Shown: positions 7,955-17,357, counted from the first letter of the stretch. The stretch: 64,000 nt of DNA from Nocardioides carbamazepini (GCF_024614185.1 NZ_JAHTLF010000018.1:841821-905820), one strand, 5' to 3'. Translations and numbers: made by a program. Notes: generated by a model not told the origin, from the letters alone.

Positions 7955-8915
7955 ACGGAAGCCGCCGCTCGCGGACCATCCGGGCCGCGGCCGGCGGGTC
8001 CGCCAGGGTGTAGCCCAGCCGCCCGCTCGACGGGTCCGCGACGCCGCGACTCATCACCAGCCCGAACTCGGGATCGGTCGGCGGCATCACCTCGGCCAGC
8101 CGGACCCGGTCGAACGCGTCGCTGCGCGCCTCACCGAGCTGCACCGTCACCAGCTCGGTGCCCAGCGCCACCGACCAGGCGTCGAGCTCGTCGAGGCCGT
8201 GCAGCGCCGCGGCCGGGGCCGCGGCGAGCTGCTCCTCCATGCCGGCGCCGAAGACGGTGGCGAAGGGCGTGCACCCGCGCTCGACGTACGTCGACACGGC
8301 CTCGCTCCCGGTAAGCGCGACCAGCGCGGGGTCGGCGCCCCACGAGTCCGCCGCGGCGGGAGGTGCGGTCGCGGTGACCAGGTGGCGGGCGTCGTCGACG
8401 ACCGCGCCCGCGAGCGGGCCGACGCCGGCCTCGACCGCGCGGTGGACCGCGGCCATCGCCATGTCGTCGTGGAAGGCGAGGACCCAGCCCCCGTCGGCGC
8501 CATCGGTCCCGCCGGACCAGCTGGCCTCCCAGGCGACGTCGTCCTGGCTGATGCCGAACTGGTTGCGCAGCCGCTGGTCGGCCGGGCGCAGCAGGCCCTC
8601 GGAGAGGGCGGCGGTCCGCCGGGTCCGCCGCCAGAACCGGTCCCGCTCCGGGGCGGGCGTGGCCCCGTCGAGCGTCGCGAAGCCGAGCACGAGGCGGAGC
8701 TGGTCGAAGTCGGTGACCTGGAGCGTCGTCGCCGTGGCGGGCACGAGGGCCAGCACCGCGGCGGAGGGCTCCTTGGAGGCGTCGTACTCGGCGACGGCGA
8801 CCTCGGGCTCCGGCACCTGCTGCTTGACCGGGTCGGGATCGCCGCTGCAGCCGGCGAGTCCGGTGAGGACGATGACGGCAGCCACCATCCCACCGATACG
8901 CCCCATGCCGCTCAC
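7935..8915 (-). CDS. Secreted lipoprotein of unknown function
   Basis: 326 residues (alternative ATG start at 8906). A lipoprotein signal is present: MGRIGGMVAAVIVLTGLAGC with lipobox LAGC at the cysteine. The mature part is a soluble mixed domain (ATTLQVTDFDQLRLVLGF near its start) with no catalytic motif I recognise. It resembles the many actinobacterial lipoproteins of unknown role found as single genes. Convergent with the MBL gene. Confidence 0.75.
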   Translation of the reverse strand: MSGMGRIGGMVAAVIVLTGLAGCSGDPDPVKQQVPEPEVAVAEYDASKEPSAAVLALVPATATTLQVTDFDQLRLVLGFATLDGATPAPERDRFWRRTRRTAALSEGLLRPADQRLRNQFGISQDDVAWEASWSGGTDGADGGWVLAFHDDMAMAAVHRAVEAGVGPLAGAVVDDARHLVTATAPPAAADSWGADPALVALTGSEAVSTYVERGCTPFATVFGAGMEEQLAAAPAAALHGLDELDAWSVALGTELVTVQLGEARSDAFDRVRLAEVMPPTDPEFGLVMSRGVADPSSGRLGYTLADPPAAARMVRERRLPFTVCPS

Positions 8916-9038
8916 GCGCCGAATCTTGCCATGCCCCCGGCGAGGGCGTCCGCAGATGGGAGCGGGCGCCGGCGATGACGCCGACGCCCGCTCGTGGGTG
9001 GGATCACCCGGGTGACTCGTGATTCCTCTCCTGGTGGA

Positions 9039-10667
9039 TCAGCGACCCGACGACTGCGCCTCGAGGAGCAGCTTTCGCAGGTCGGCCGGCATCCGGTCGT
9101 CGACCGTCAGCGGGCCGGTGCCCCGAGCCGAGGCGCTCGCCGCCGGCGGCGGGACCGGGTCGCACTTGAGGTCGCTGCGCTTCTTCTTGCTGCGCTGCGG
9201 AAGCACGCCGGTGTCGAGATAGCTCGCGACCAGGTCGTCGGTGCAGGCGATGCCGGACAGCGAGCCGGAGTGCGTCGTACCGCCCTTGCCCTCGATGAGG
9301 AACGAGCTCGGGAACGCCTTCCGCGTCGCCACCGCACCGGAGAACACCGTGGCGGCGTCCTTGGTCTCGGCGATCATCAGGATCGGCGACTTCACCTTCT
9401 TGCCGCTGACGTCGAACGCCTCCTGGGACTTGACCGGCCAGTTGAGGCAGGGCGCGTTGTACCAGGTGTTGCCCCACGTCAGGAACGGGTGCTTCTTGTG
9501 CACGCGCCAGGCGTCGGCCTCGGTCTGCTTCCAGTCCGGCCACATCGCGTCGGTGCACTGCACGGCGTTGTAGACGGCGAAGCTGTTGTCGTCGCCGGGC
9601 TCGGCGTACATCGCGATCAGGTCCGCACCGTCGCCGGTCTTGACGAACTTCGCGTACGCCAGGCCGATGGTGTTCCAGTCGTAGACGTAGTAGCCGGCAC
9701 TGAGCAGCACGTCACCGAGCTCGTCGGGTCCGAGCCTGCCGTCCGCGGCGGGCTGCTTGTCGAGCTGCTTGAGCAGCTTGTAGTAGCCCTTGCGGATCGC
9801 CTTGCCGCTGGTGCCGAGACCGTAGACGGCGTCGTTCTGGGCGAGCCACTTGAAGTAGGTGCGGATGTTCTTGTCGAACTGGATGTTCTGGTCGACGTTG
9901 GCCTCGTAGAAGGCCTTGTCGGCGTTGAGCACGCCGTCCCACACGAACCGGCCGACCTTCTTCGGGAACATCGTCGCGTAGACCTGGCCGAGGTAGGTGC
10001 CGTAGGAGAACCCGTAGTAGTTCAGCTTCGGCGCACCGACGGCCTTGCGCAGGCTCTCGAGGTCCTGGGCGACGTCCGTGGTGTGCGTGTGCTTGAGGAG
10101 GCGCTTCGCATCGGACTTCGAGCACGCCTTGGCGTACTTCTTGGTCACCCGCTGCCACCACTTGAGGTCCTTCTTCTTCGTCGGCACGTAGTTGGGCCGG
10201 TCGTAGCCCGCACCCGGGTAGTTCGGGTTGCAGCTCAGCGACGGCTGGCTGCTGCCGACACCGCGCGGGTCGAAGCCGTACCAGTCGTACTTGGCGCCGA
10301 CACCGTTCGGGATCGCCGCGCCGAGGCGGGCCATGCCGAGACCGGACCCACCGGGACCGCCCGGGTTGCCCGCGATCATGCCCTTGTAGTCCGGGTTGGT
10401 GTGCAGCACCCGGCTGACGGCGATCTGGATCTTCTTGCCCTTGGGCTTGTCGTAGTCGAGGGGAACCTCGAGCATCGCGCACTGCGCACCCGCGTCGATC
10501 AGACGCTGGTTGGTGCAGGCGCCCCACACAGGCGCCGGCGGTGTGTACGACGCGGGCTTGGCCTGCGTGACCTGCGGAGCCTGCGGCGCGGCGCTGCTGC
10601 TCCCCCCTGGCACCAGCACAGCTGCTGCCGTTACTACCGACGCCACGATCGTCAGTGCTCTCTTCAC
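9039..10667 (-). CDS. Secreted alpha/beta hydrolase, tripeptidyl aminopeptidase-like (S33, TAP-like C-terminus)
   Basis: 542 residues with a Sec signal (MKRALTIVASVVTAAAVLVP). The oxyanion region GNPGGPGGSG, the DPRGVGSS motif and nucleophile GFSYGTYLG are characteristic of the Streptomyces SlpD/SlpE/Tap family of exported peptidases that clip N-terminal tripeptides or act on hydrophobic p-nitroanilides. Near the C-terminus, MIAETKDAATV and GGTTHSGS supply the likely Asp and His of the triad (TAP_C domain). GTG start at 10667 with GGAAGG upstream. It is the last gene with a clear core-genome look before the accessory region. Confidence 0.88.
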   Translation of the reverse strand: MKRALTIVASVVTAAAVLVPGGSSSAAPQAPQVTQAKPASYTPPAPVWGACTNQRLIDAGAQCAMLEVPLDYDKPKGKKIQIAVSRVLHTNPDYKGMIAGNPGGPGGSGLGMARLGAAIPNGVGAKYDWYGFDPRGVGSSQPSLSCNPNYPGAGYDRPNYVPTKKKDLKWWQRVTKKYAKACSKSDAKRLLKHTHTTDVAQDLESLRKAVGAPKLNYYGFSYGTYLGQVYATMFPKKVGRFVWDGVLNADKAFYEANVDQNIQFDKNIRTYFKWLAQNDAVYGLGTSGKAIRKGYYKLLKQLDKQPAADGRLGPDELGDVLLSAGYYVYDWNTIGLAYAKFVKTGDGADLIAMYAEPGDDNSFAVYNAVQCTDAMWPDWKQTEADAWRVHKKHPFLTWGNTWYNAPCLNWPVKSQEAFDVSGKKVKSPILMIAETKDAATVFSGAVATRKAFPSSFLIEGKGGTTHSGSLSGIACTDDLVASYLDTGVLPQRSKKKRSDLKCDPVPPPAASASARGTGPLTVDDRMPADLRKLLLEAQSSGR

Positions 10668-10839
10668 TTCACAACCTTCCGAGTGAGGGTCTTCCGAGAT
10701 GTGCCCGGCAGAACCGGAGCACGCTCCGACACTGCCTCTTCTCCGGCCTCACGTCCACCCCGACGCGCAGGAGATTCTCCGGTGACGTCCGGGCTCGGCC
10801 GCAAGAGTCCGTGCGCCGCCGTACCCGATGCGGGGTCGA

Positions 10840-11253
10840 TCAACCTGCCTGGAGGCCGCGAATCTTCTGTCCCAAGACCTGGATCTCCCGATCATCGGCT
10901 GTGCGGTCGCCCGGCCAGAAACGGTCATCCCGGTCCTCCAGCCAGTGCAGCACCTGCTCCGGATGCAGGTGGTCGCCGGTGACGAGCGGTGCTCTCACGA
11001 AGGTCGAGACGTCGAAGCCGTCCGGCACCCTGCACCACCCGATGCCACCGTGATCGACGTCGACGATCAGCCACGTCGGTGCATCGAAGTCCGTGACGCA
11101 GGCACAGAGCCACACGGCGCGATCAGCCTGGAACCGGCCGTCGAGCGTCGGCACCCGGCTCTCGGATCGTGCTGCCGCCGTAGTGAGGATCTGCTCCACC
11201 ACCGCCACCGACGGGTCTTCCCGCGGTGGAGACGGTCGGCGTCGCTTGAACAT
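10840..11253 (-). CDS. Hypothetical protein
   Basis: About 137 residues from the ATG at 11253 (a GTG at 11277 is also possible). I favour the ATG because TACCGT lies at -10 distance from it, consistent with a leaderless transcript. The sequence MFKRRRPSPPREDPSVAVVE continues as a small soluble alpha/beta domain with WLCACVTDFD, TWLIVDVDHGG and DHLHPEQVLHWLEDR. I do not recognise a family. The composition is protein-like and the gene stands alone between the TAP-like gene and the HNH gene. Confidence 0.55.
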   Translation of the reverse strand: MFKRRRPSPPREDPSVAVVEQILTTAAARSESRVPTLDGRFQADRAVWLCACVTDFDAPTWLIVDVDHGGIGWCRVPDGFDVSTFVRAPLVTGDHLHPEQVLHWLEDRDDRFWPGDRTADDREIQVLGQKIRGLQAG

Positions 11254-11363
11254 CCGGGCACGGTACTGGCTACACACCGTCGGCGCCGAGGGGTTTGTGG
11301 GCCGTGACAGGGATTCCGCGGCAAAGCGCAGCCCCTCCGCGCCGATCCTGAGATGATCCGGCC

Positions 11364-12281
11364 GTGGCCCCGGACCAGCGACTGCGCGAGCTAGCGATCC
11401 GGCATGCCGCCTTCGCGTGGCTCGACCGCCAGCGGGCGGCCGGGAAGGAGACCTTCACTCAGGCCGACACCAGCGGTCTCTCGCTCGCCGGGGAGACCAT
11501 CCGGCTGATGCCCACCCAGCAGGGGATCTGGAAGCCGGGACAGCTCACCGCAGCGCTCTCGGTTCGCACGGTCTATCGGCCGGAGGGCAGCAATCGCCCG
11601 TACGACGACGCTGTCGGGACCGACGGCTTCTACCGCTACAAGATGCGCGGCAGCGACCCGAACCACTTCGAGAACCGCGCGCTCCGCGAGGCCATGCTTG
11701 AGCGGCTGCCGCTGATCTGGTGGCTCGGCATCCAGGGCGGTGGGTACAGCGCGCTCTACCCGATCTACCTGGTCGGTGAGGAGGCAGCGGACCTGCAGTT
11801 CGTCGTCGACATCGACGCCGTCCCCCAGACCGATGTCACTTGGCCAGCCGTCGAGCTCGAACTCGATCCGTCGTACCGCCAGCAGCTCACCAAACGACGC
11901 CTCCATCAGCGCCCGTTCCGCGCCGCCGTCCTGCGCGCCTACCGCACCTCCTGCGCCGTCTGCTCCTTCCGGCACAGCGACCTCCTCGACGCCGCCCACA
12001 TCCACGAGGACGGCGCCGGCGGACGCCCCGTCGTCACCAACGGCCTCACCCTCTGCAAGATGCACCACGCCGCCTACGACCGCCAGATCCTCGGCATCAC
12101 CCCCGACTACGAGGTCCGGATCAACGCCGAGGTCCTGCACGAGGTCGACGGCCCGATGCTCCGCCACGGCATCCAGGAGTTCCACGGCAAGCCGCTCATG
12201 GTGCTGCCCACGCGGCGTACGGAGCGTCCCGATCGGGAGCTGCTCGACGGGCGCTACCAGGCGTTCCTCGACGCAAGTTGA
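11364..12281 (+). CDS. HNH endonuclease with N-terminal recognition-like domain
   Basis: 305 residues from a GTG. The C-terminal ~100 residues form an HNH_2-type nuclease: CAVCSFRHSDLLDAAHIHED, then NGLTLCKMHHAAYD, giving zinc Cys pairs, the AAHI histidine and the N..H of the metal finger. The first ~170 residues (AIRHAAFAWLDRQRAAGKET, later DGFYRYKMRGSD and RLPLIWWLGIQGG) match the arrangement in actinobacterial and proteobacterial HNH restriction-type proteins, where this part may bind DNA or sense modified bases (as in ScoMcrA-like enzymes). That role is inferred. No methyltransferase is adjacent, which would suit a modification-dependent nuclease. Confidence 0.8.
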   Translation: MAPDQRLRELAIRHAAFAWLDRQRAAGKETFTQADTSGLSLAGETIRLMPTQQGIWKPGQLTAALSVRTVYRPEGSNRPYDDAVGTDGFYRYKMRGSDPNHFENRALREAMLERLPLIWWLGIQGGGYSALYPIYLVGEEAADLQFVVDIDAVPQTDVTWPAVELELDPSYRQQLTKRRLHQRPFRAAVLRAYRTSCAVCSFRHSDLLDAAHIHEDGAGGRPVVTNGLTLCKMHHAAYDRQILGITPDYEVRINAEVLHEVDGPMLRHGIQEFHGKPLMVLPTRRTERPDRELLDGRYQAFLDAS

Positions 12282-12351
12282 GACCGGCGCGATGCCTTCC
12301 ACGACCCAGAACGCTCGCGCCAAGTCTGGTCGCTTCGGGGATGCTGCACGC

Positions 12352-12822
12352 ATGGGTGCCCGACGTGGCTTCAGTCTTATCGTCCTGTGCGGGGTGCTAG
12401 TCGCTTGCGCGCCACCCGCGGGCGGACCTGCGGCCAAAAGCACTCCCTCCGCGACAGCCACGTCCCCGCTCGTCGACCTCTCTTTCATCGAGGCCGACCT
12501 CGAAGCGCAGGTCGACGCGAAGCTCGGAGTCAGGCGTACCCAGGTCACCTGTCCCGCGCACGTCTCCGGGAAGATCGGCAGCTCGTTCCACTGTGACGTC
12601 GTAGCGCCCGGATTTCCGCCGGGACTGGCACAGGTCACGTGGGAGTCGGGGGATGGTCGCTACAGCTGGTTCCTGACCAACACATGCTCAGGTCAGCAAG
12701 ACATCGTGGGGAGTCCGATGCCCGAATGCGTCACGCCTGATCCGTCGCAGCTCACGGATTGCCCGTGGGCGAACGGTCGCGTCGACTGCGGCATGCCGGA
12801 GGGATCGCGTCGAAGGGACTAG
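12352..12822 (+). CDS. DUF4333-like lipoprotein
   Basis: 156 residues from the ATG at 12352, chosen because it gives a clean lipoprotein signal: MGARRGFSLIVLCGVLVAC with the lipidated Cys. An in-frame ATG at 12292 would put 20 charged residues before it. The central TCPAHVSGKIGSSFHCDVV matches the conserved CP...GxxFxC segment of DUF4333. These are exported proteins of unknown function common in actinobacteria. Cysteine-rich C-terminus (CSGQQ, PECV, DCPWA, DCGMP). Confidence 0.65.
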   Translation: MGARRGFSLIVLCGVLVACAPPAGGPAAKSTPSATATSPLVDLSFIEADLEAQVDAKLGVRRTQVTCPAHVSGKIGSSFHCDVVAPGFPPGLAQVTWESGDGRYSWFLTNTCSGQQDIVGSPMPECVTPDPSQLTDCPWANGRVDCGMPEGSRRRD

Positions 12823-12897
12823 CGTGACGAGGGACTCGCCGTACTCGACTGCTGCTGACGGACCACTGCCTGACATGAACTGATCCCAAACCCGCAT

Positions 12898-13204
12898 GGG
12901 TTCAACTCTTCTTCCCCGGCGATCGCGCCGACCACATGAGCGCCCGGTACCTGATGGACCGTTACCGCCCGGCCCGGGAGAAGACCGGCCGCCCCGACCT
13001 CACGATCCACCACCTACGCCACACGGCCCTGACGATGGCTGGCCAGCACGGCGCCACCGCGGCGGAGCTCCAAGCCGCGCCGGCCACGCGTCCCAGGCGG
13101 CGATGGCGATCTACCAGCACGCCACCCTGGACCGCAACCGGCTGCTGGCCGAGAAGATCGGCCAGTCGTACGACGCCTGGCGTGACTCACGGCAACCGGA
13201 GTGA
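12898..13204 (+). pseudogene. Tyrosine integrase, C-terminal relic with frameshift
   Basis: Translating from about 12898 gives FFPGDRADHMSARYLMDRYR and IHHLRHTALTMAGQHGATAA, then after a one-base deletion near 13070-13080 the other frame continues GHASQAAMAIYQHATLDRN and ends EKIGQSYDAWRDSRQPE. This is nearly the same as the last ~100 residues of the intact integrase at 30311-31483 (HxxR, His and Tyr motifs kept). The N-terminal three quarters are gone and the frame is broken, so it is dead. It is followed directly by accessory genes, as the intact copy is, and marks the left end of an older element. Confidence 0.9.
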
Positions 13205-13274
13205 ACCCCGTGTCGGGGGCTCCAGGCAGATTGGTGCCCCGCTGTCGCACCAATCGCCCGACCGGAGGAGCGTC

Positions 13275-14324
13275 ATGACCGAACTCATTCCGACAGACGA
13301 CATACCGGACGACGAGGCTGGTCTGCTCGACTATCTGGTCCAGATCGTCGAGGAAGGGCGGCATACGGCGGCCATGCGGGTCAACGCCGCCCTCACCATG
13401 ACCTACTGGCTCGTGGGGCGTGCGATCCTCGTCAACACCCTCCGCAACAGCCGCGCCGAGTACGGCCAGCAGATTGTTGCGACACTGTCGCACCAATTGA
13501 AGGCTCGGTTCGGACGAGGCTTCGATCGCATCAGCGTCGTCCGCATGGTCGCGCTCGCGCGAGCGTTCCCAGACCATGACGAGGTCGCTGCCCTCGCCCA
13601 GCAATTGAGCTGGTCGCACCTCCGTGAGATCCTCGCGCTCAGCTCAGACGAGGCCCGGGCCTTCTACGCCGACGAGGCCGCGTCCAAGCACCTCAGCGTT
13701 CGCGAGCTGAGGACGGCGATCAGCCGCAAGGCGTTCGAGCGCCGCGAGATCGCCAACTCGCAGATCCCCGAGGGCTCGGCAGTCCCACGCGACACCTTCC
13801 GCGACCCGCTGATCCTCGACACCCTCGGCCTCAACGACAGCTACCTGGAGAAGGATCTGGAGGCCGCGATTCTCCGCGACGTCCAAGCATTCCTGCTCGA
13901 GGTCGGCCAAGGTTTCGCTTTCATCGCCAGCCAGAAGCGGATGACCATCGGCGACGATGACTTCTACCTGGACCTCCTGTTCTTCAGCCGGCCCCTCCGC
14001 CGCCTGATGGCCGTCGAGCTGAAGATCGGGAGGTTCAAGCCGAGCTACAAGGGACAGATGGACCTCTACCTCAAGTGGCTCGATCGTCACGAACGTCAAG
14101 CCGGCGAAGAGGCTCCGCTCGGCCTGATCCTGTGCACGGAGGTCAGCCGCGAGCAGGTCGAGCTCCTGGAGATGCACAAGGACGGCATTGCTGTCGCCGG
14201 GTACTGGACCGTTCTGCCCAAGGCCGAGTTGGAGGCGAAGCTCAGCGAGATCGTCCGCGACGCGCAGGAGCGCCTCGCGCGCCGGGGTCTGCCGGCATCG
14301 CTCGAACCGTCGGACGACGACTGA
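13275..14324 (+). CDS. YhcG/DUF1016 family PDDEXK nuclease domain protein
   Basis: 349 residues from the ATG at 13275, behind GGAGGAG. The N-terminal DUF1016 helical domain (VNAALTMTYWLVGRAIL, GRGFDRISVVRMVALARAFP, LSWSHLREIL) is followed by the PD-(D/E)XK-like domain: DVQAFLLEVGQGFAFIASQK, then DDDFYLDLLFFSRPL and LMAVELKIGRFKPSYKGQMD, where Asp and ELK are candidate metal ligands. The family is found in defence islands and beside type I restriction systems; its target is not established. A decayed second copy lies at 24496-24818. Confidence 0.85.
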   Translation: MTELIPTDDIPDDEAGLLDYLVQIVEEGRHTAAMRVNAALTMTYWLVGRAILVNTLRNSRAEYGQQIVATLSHQLKARFGRGFDRISVVRMVALARAFPDHDEVAALAQQLSWSHLREILALSSDEARAFYADEAASKHLSVRELRTAISRKAFERREIANSQIPEGSAVPRDTFRDPLILDTLGLNDSYLEKDLEAAILRDVQAFLLEVGQGFAFIASQKRMTIGDDDFYLDLLFFSRPLRRLMAVELKIGRFKPSYKGQMDLYLKWLDRHERQAGEEAPLGLILCTEVSREQVELLEMHKDGIAVAGYWTVLPKAELEAKLSEIVRDAQERLARRGLPASLEPSDDD

Positions 14325-14449
14325 TCACCGCAGGTCTGCGCCTGGACATGATCGATCGAGCCGCGGCGCCAAGCCCGTCCGCTGACACCACCAGAGAGCT
14401 GCCGCGTCCTTTCACCCAGATTGACGCGGGAAGGGTTCGGAGACAAACG

Positions 14450-15550
14450 CTAGTCGAAGGTGACCCTGGGTTTGTCATCGGTTCCTGCAGCGAGGATGTC
14501 GGCGGTCACATCGGCGACAATGCGTCGCGCAGTGAGGATGCTGTCCAGGTCGATGTCGTGCGCTGCGAGCAGGTCAGTGGCCTTCCCGAGCAGCCGTGGC
14601 GACTCGGCACGACCGAGTTCGCCAGGCTCAGGAAGCCCCCACATCGACAGTTGTTGGTTCGCGCGCCGGTAGGACGCCTGCGACAACTTGCCGAGGGCGT
14701 GGGCCCTGAACACGAGGGCCCGCAGACTTACGCCCCAGTCCCTCTTGAGTTCGTGGAACGTGGGCCAGTCGATGCGGCGAGGCAGTAGCGGGCCGATCTC
14801 GGCCGCCGGCATGAGGAACTCGGCGGCAAAGGCGTGGGCTTGGTTTTCGACGATCTTCGACCCCGGCTCAGTGTCGGGATGAAGGACGAGGTGTCCGAGC
14901 TCGTGCGCGGCGTCGAACCGGCTGCGTGCACGGTCATCGCTGCCGGGATTGAGGAACACCAGCGGCCGATGGCCGGCGTCGGTCGAGAACGCATCGACCT
15001 TCCGGTCGGTGCGCGCGGGCAGGCGCAGGGTCACGATTCCGTGGGACTCGAGTAGCTGGACCATGTTCCCGATTGGCCCGGTCGGGACGCCCCAGGCGGA
15101 CTTCACCTCGGCGACGGCTGCGCCAATCGTTTCGGTCGTGATGAGGTCCGGTAAGGCGAAGTCGGGCAAGTCGGTCACGGGAAGCTCGACGTACTCCTCG
15201 ATGAGCTGAACGATCTCGAGGCTGAGTTCGCCGTACGCAAGTGCACGTTCTCGTTCGACTGCTGACGTTGAACGCAGTGAACGGAAGTGAGCCTCAGATG
15301 CCGGGAGCAGCGTCAGCGGGTGGCCGGCGCCGAAAAACTCGCGCGGCATCCCAAGCGCGATGCAGATCCGTGCGAGCACTGGCTGAGTTGGCTTCGCGGG
15401 GCCCTTCTCGAATTGCGCGATCGCGGTTGGCGACAGTTCCACTTCGCGGGCGAGCACCGACTTCGTCTTCCCGCGTAGGCGGCGGGCGACGGTGAGCCGC
15501 GTTCCGTCGAAGTCGGTCGAGGCGGCCGGCGGCTTGGCGGTGCCGCTCAC
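14450..15550 (-). CDS. XRE-family regulator with ImmA/IrrE metallopeptidase domain
   Basis: 366 residues. The N-terminal HTH (about 18-72: GTRLTVARRLRGKTKSVLAR, ELSPTAIAQFEKG, LARICIALGMPREFF) is followed by an ImmA/IrrE zinc peptidase with HELGH at 216-220 and a downstream EFLMPAAEI (third-ligand region). Proteins of this kind cleave or control repressors in mobile elements and toxin-antitoxin-like modules. It starts with GTG overlapping the stop of the upstream gene by four bases (GTGA), so it is the second gene of a pair with the frameshifted gene at 15547-16364. Confidence 0.88.
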   Translation of the reverse strand: MSGTAKPPAASTDFDGTRLTVARRLRGKTKSVLAREVELSPTAIAQFEKGPAKPTQPVLARICIALGMPREFFGAGHPLTLLPASEAHFRSLRSTSAVERERALAYGELSLEIVQLIEEYVELPVTDLPDFALPDLITTETIGAAVAEVKSAWGVPTGPIGNMVQLLESHGIVTLRLPARTDRKVDAFSTDAGHRPLVFLNPGSDDRARSRFDAAHELGHLVLHPDTEPGSKIVENQAHAFAAEFLMPAAEIGPLLPRRIDWPTFHELKRDWGVSLRALVFRAHALGKLSQASYRRANQQLSMWGLPEPGELGRAESPRLLGKATDLLAAHDIDLDSILTARRIVADVTADILAAGTDDKPRVTFD

Positions 15551-16364
15551 GCCTCACCCTCGGCCACGGGCCGCAGCTTCAGAGCGATCTTGGGCTCGAC
15601 GGTGGGCTGCTGGTCGAACGACGGGCCGTCGTACTTCGGCGTGCGCAGTGGCTTGCTCGAGTTGTCGCCGGCCTCGTCGCGCCACAGCGGCGTCGTGGCG
15701 GCGAAGGTCGTCGTGGACCAAGAGACAGGGACGGTTAGCCAGGCCGAGGTGAGGCTGGCGTCGGGCTCGCCGGCCCAGACGACCATCATCCTGCGGACGA
15801 CCCCGACCGGGGCGTCCTCGGGGAATTCGAGTTCGCTCTGGGTCTCGCTCTGGAGCTTGGACCCGCCGAGGACCCGCCGAGGACCCGGGCGTTGTCCTTG
15901 GCTATGTCGTCACGGATGTGGCTGGAGGTCTCCCAACTCGGGAACTGCTCCCAGATGGGACTGCGACCGTGGGCGTACGGCACCTTCATGAGCACGATCT
16001 CGAGACCGGGAAGGTGCAGGGTGAGGACACCGCGGGGGGTGGCGAGCTGGAGGCCGGAGATGTTCCAGTGGTCCTCGGGGGCAGCGAGGTCACCTCCTTG
16101 GATGCGGCGGGCGGCGAGTTCGCGGATGTTCTCGCTGCACTGGAAGCCGAGAGACTTGGTGGTGTCGCCGCGGTCATGGGGCTCGTACCGCTCGAGGTTC
16201 GCACCCCAAACCTCTCGCACGAGGTCGGCGAGGACGCGGGTAAGCCCGACCTCGGTCATCAACTCTGCCGCCGCGTATACGGCCCTCTCGGCCGCCTCGA
16301 CCCGCTTGTTCACGGACCCATGAAAGCAAAGATGCGACCATTGCGTCATAGGCCGTGCGTGCAT
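15547..16364 (-). pseudogene. Unknown gene, frameshifted by an 11-bp tandem duplication
   Basis: The first part reads from 16364 (alternative GTG at 16313, VNKRVEAAERAVYAAAELM) to ...DDIAKDNARVLGG. There an exact 11-bp repeat (15860-15870, 15871-15881) shifts the frame. Removing one copy joins it to SKLQSETQSELEFPEDAPVG and VRRMMVVWAGEPDASLTS, which runs to the stop at 15547 overlapping the ImmA gene. The restored product would be about 260 residues; I do not recognise its family. GTGA coupling shows it was the operon partner of the XRE-ImmA protein. Slipped-strand mutation, reversible phase variation or an assembly error are all possible. Confidence 0.75.
15860..15881 (+). repeat. Two tandem copies of an 11-bp unit
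   Basis: GACCCGCCGAG occurs twice back to back, followed by GACCCGGG. Eleven is not a multiple of three and the second copy breaks the reading frame on the minus strand; one copy fewer restores it. Confidence 0.9.
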
Positions 16365-16482
16365 GTCGCGACGAAGTTGTCTAGAAATGAAGAGAATGGT
16401 CGGTGATCGGTGCCAAACTTGGTCTGCGGCAGACGCCGTTGGGCATCGGAGCGGTGCCTACTTCCAGATGGAGGTTCAAAGA

Positions 16483-17193
16483 ATGGCTCAATGCACTGCA
16501 CCGTATAGAGGTCATCGCACCGCGAGTGGGCGGGCAAATTGCCCTGCGTGCGGTGGCAGGGGGTACAGCCGCTCGTCCTACTCGTCGTACTCCTACAGCA
16601 GTGGCCCGTCGTACGGCGGCAGCGGCGGATCGAGGTACGGCAGTTCGTCCGGCGGAGGTGGCGGAGGTTCGCGCCGGACTAGGACCGGCCGGTCGGTGTC
16701 CTACACCCCGACCGAATGGCGCACTGTCGAGCCCTTCATCGAGAAGGCCAGCGAGCAGGCTCAGGCGCACCCCGACCGTCGCGACCTCTTTTTGTGCCAC
16801 GCCTGGGGCGACCGAGAAGGTAGTGCGAGGGAGTTGCATGGCCACCTGAAGGCGAATGGCGCTTCAGTGTGGTTCAGCGAAGACGACCTACCCCTTGGTT
16901 CGCTCATGATCCGTGAGATTGACAAGGGGCTACGGAACTGCCGGGTCGGAATCGTGCTGGTCACGCCTGCGCTGCTCGAGAGCATCGAGGGCGAAGGCGT
17001 GGCCGAAAAGGAACTCGCCGTGTTGCTCTCGACCCGTCGCGTCATCCCCGTATTGCACGGTGTGAGCTTCAACGACCTCAACGACATCAGCCCTATACTG
17101 GCCTCGCACGCGGGCTTGAGTACGAAAGAGTCGTCGCTAGACACCATTGCGGCCAAGCTCGCTGCCGCTGCCGCCGCGCTCCCTGCAGCCTAA
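16483..17193 (+). CDS. TIR domain protein with N-terminal zinc-finger-like motif and Ser/Gly/Tyr-rich linker
   Basis: 236 residues from the ATG at 16483 with GGAGG at 16470-16474; the frame is open upstream but without a better start. Residues 4-23 hold C4, H11, C20 and C23 (MAQCTAPYRGHRTASGRANC), a possible single zinc finger. Residues 26-75 are a low-complexity Ser/Gly/Tyr/Arg linker. Residues 100-230 form a TIR-like domain: RDLFLCHAWGDREGSARELH, GASVWFSEDDLPLGS, RVGIVLVTPALLES, then VAEKELAVLL with Glu177 as candidate NADase Glu. Bacterial TIR proteins often deplete NAD+ on phage infection; whether this one does is inference. GC and codon use differ from the core. Confidence 0.8.
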   Translation: MAQCTAPYRGHRTASGRANCPACGGRGYSRSSYSSYSYSSGPSYGGSGGSRYGSSSGGGGGGSRRTRTGRSVSYTPTEWRTVEPFIEKASEQAQAHPDRRDLFLCHAWGDREGSARELHGHLKANGASVWFSEDDLPLGSLMIREIDKGLRNCRVGIVLVTPALLESIEGEGVAEKELAVLLSTRRVIPVLHGVSFNDLNDISPILASHAGLSTKESSLDTIAAKLAAAAAALPAA

Positions 17194-17357
17194 GGCGGGA
17201 GGCACGACGACTCCATCGAACGCGAGTGGATGCGCTTGATGTACCTCACTCCGCCGCGCTTGGACTCAAGGGTCGGCCTCTCTCTTCGTCTGGACAATAG
17301 GATGCCGCGGAGCGGGAAGGTCGGTCCTCTCCCGGGCTTGCACAGAGGGGCGGAGGC

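Noticed and set aside
12896..13204. A single intact protein from 12896 to 13204
   Set aside because: The N-terminal half is the wrong frame of the integrase; homology switches frame near 13075, so it is a relic.
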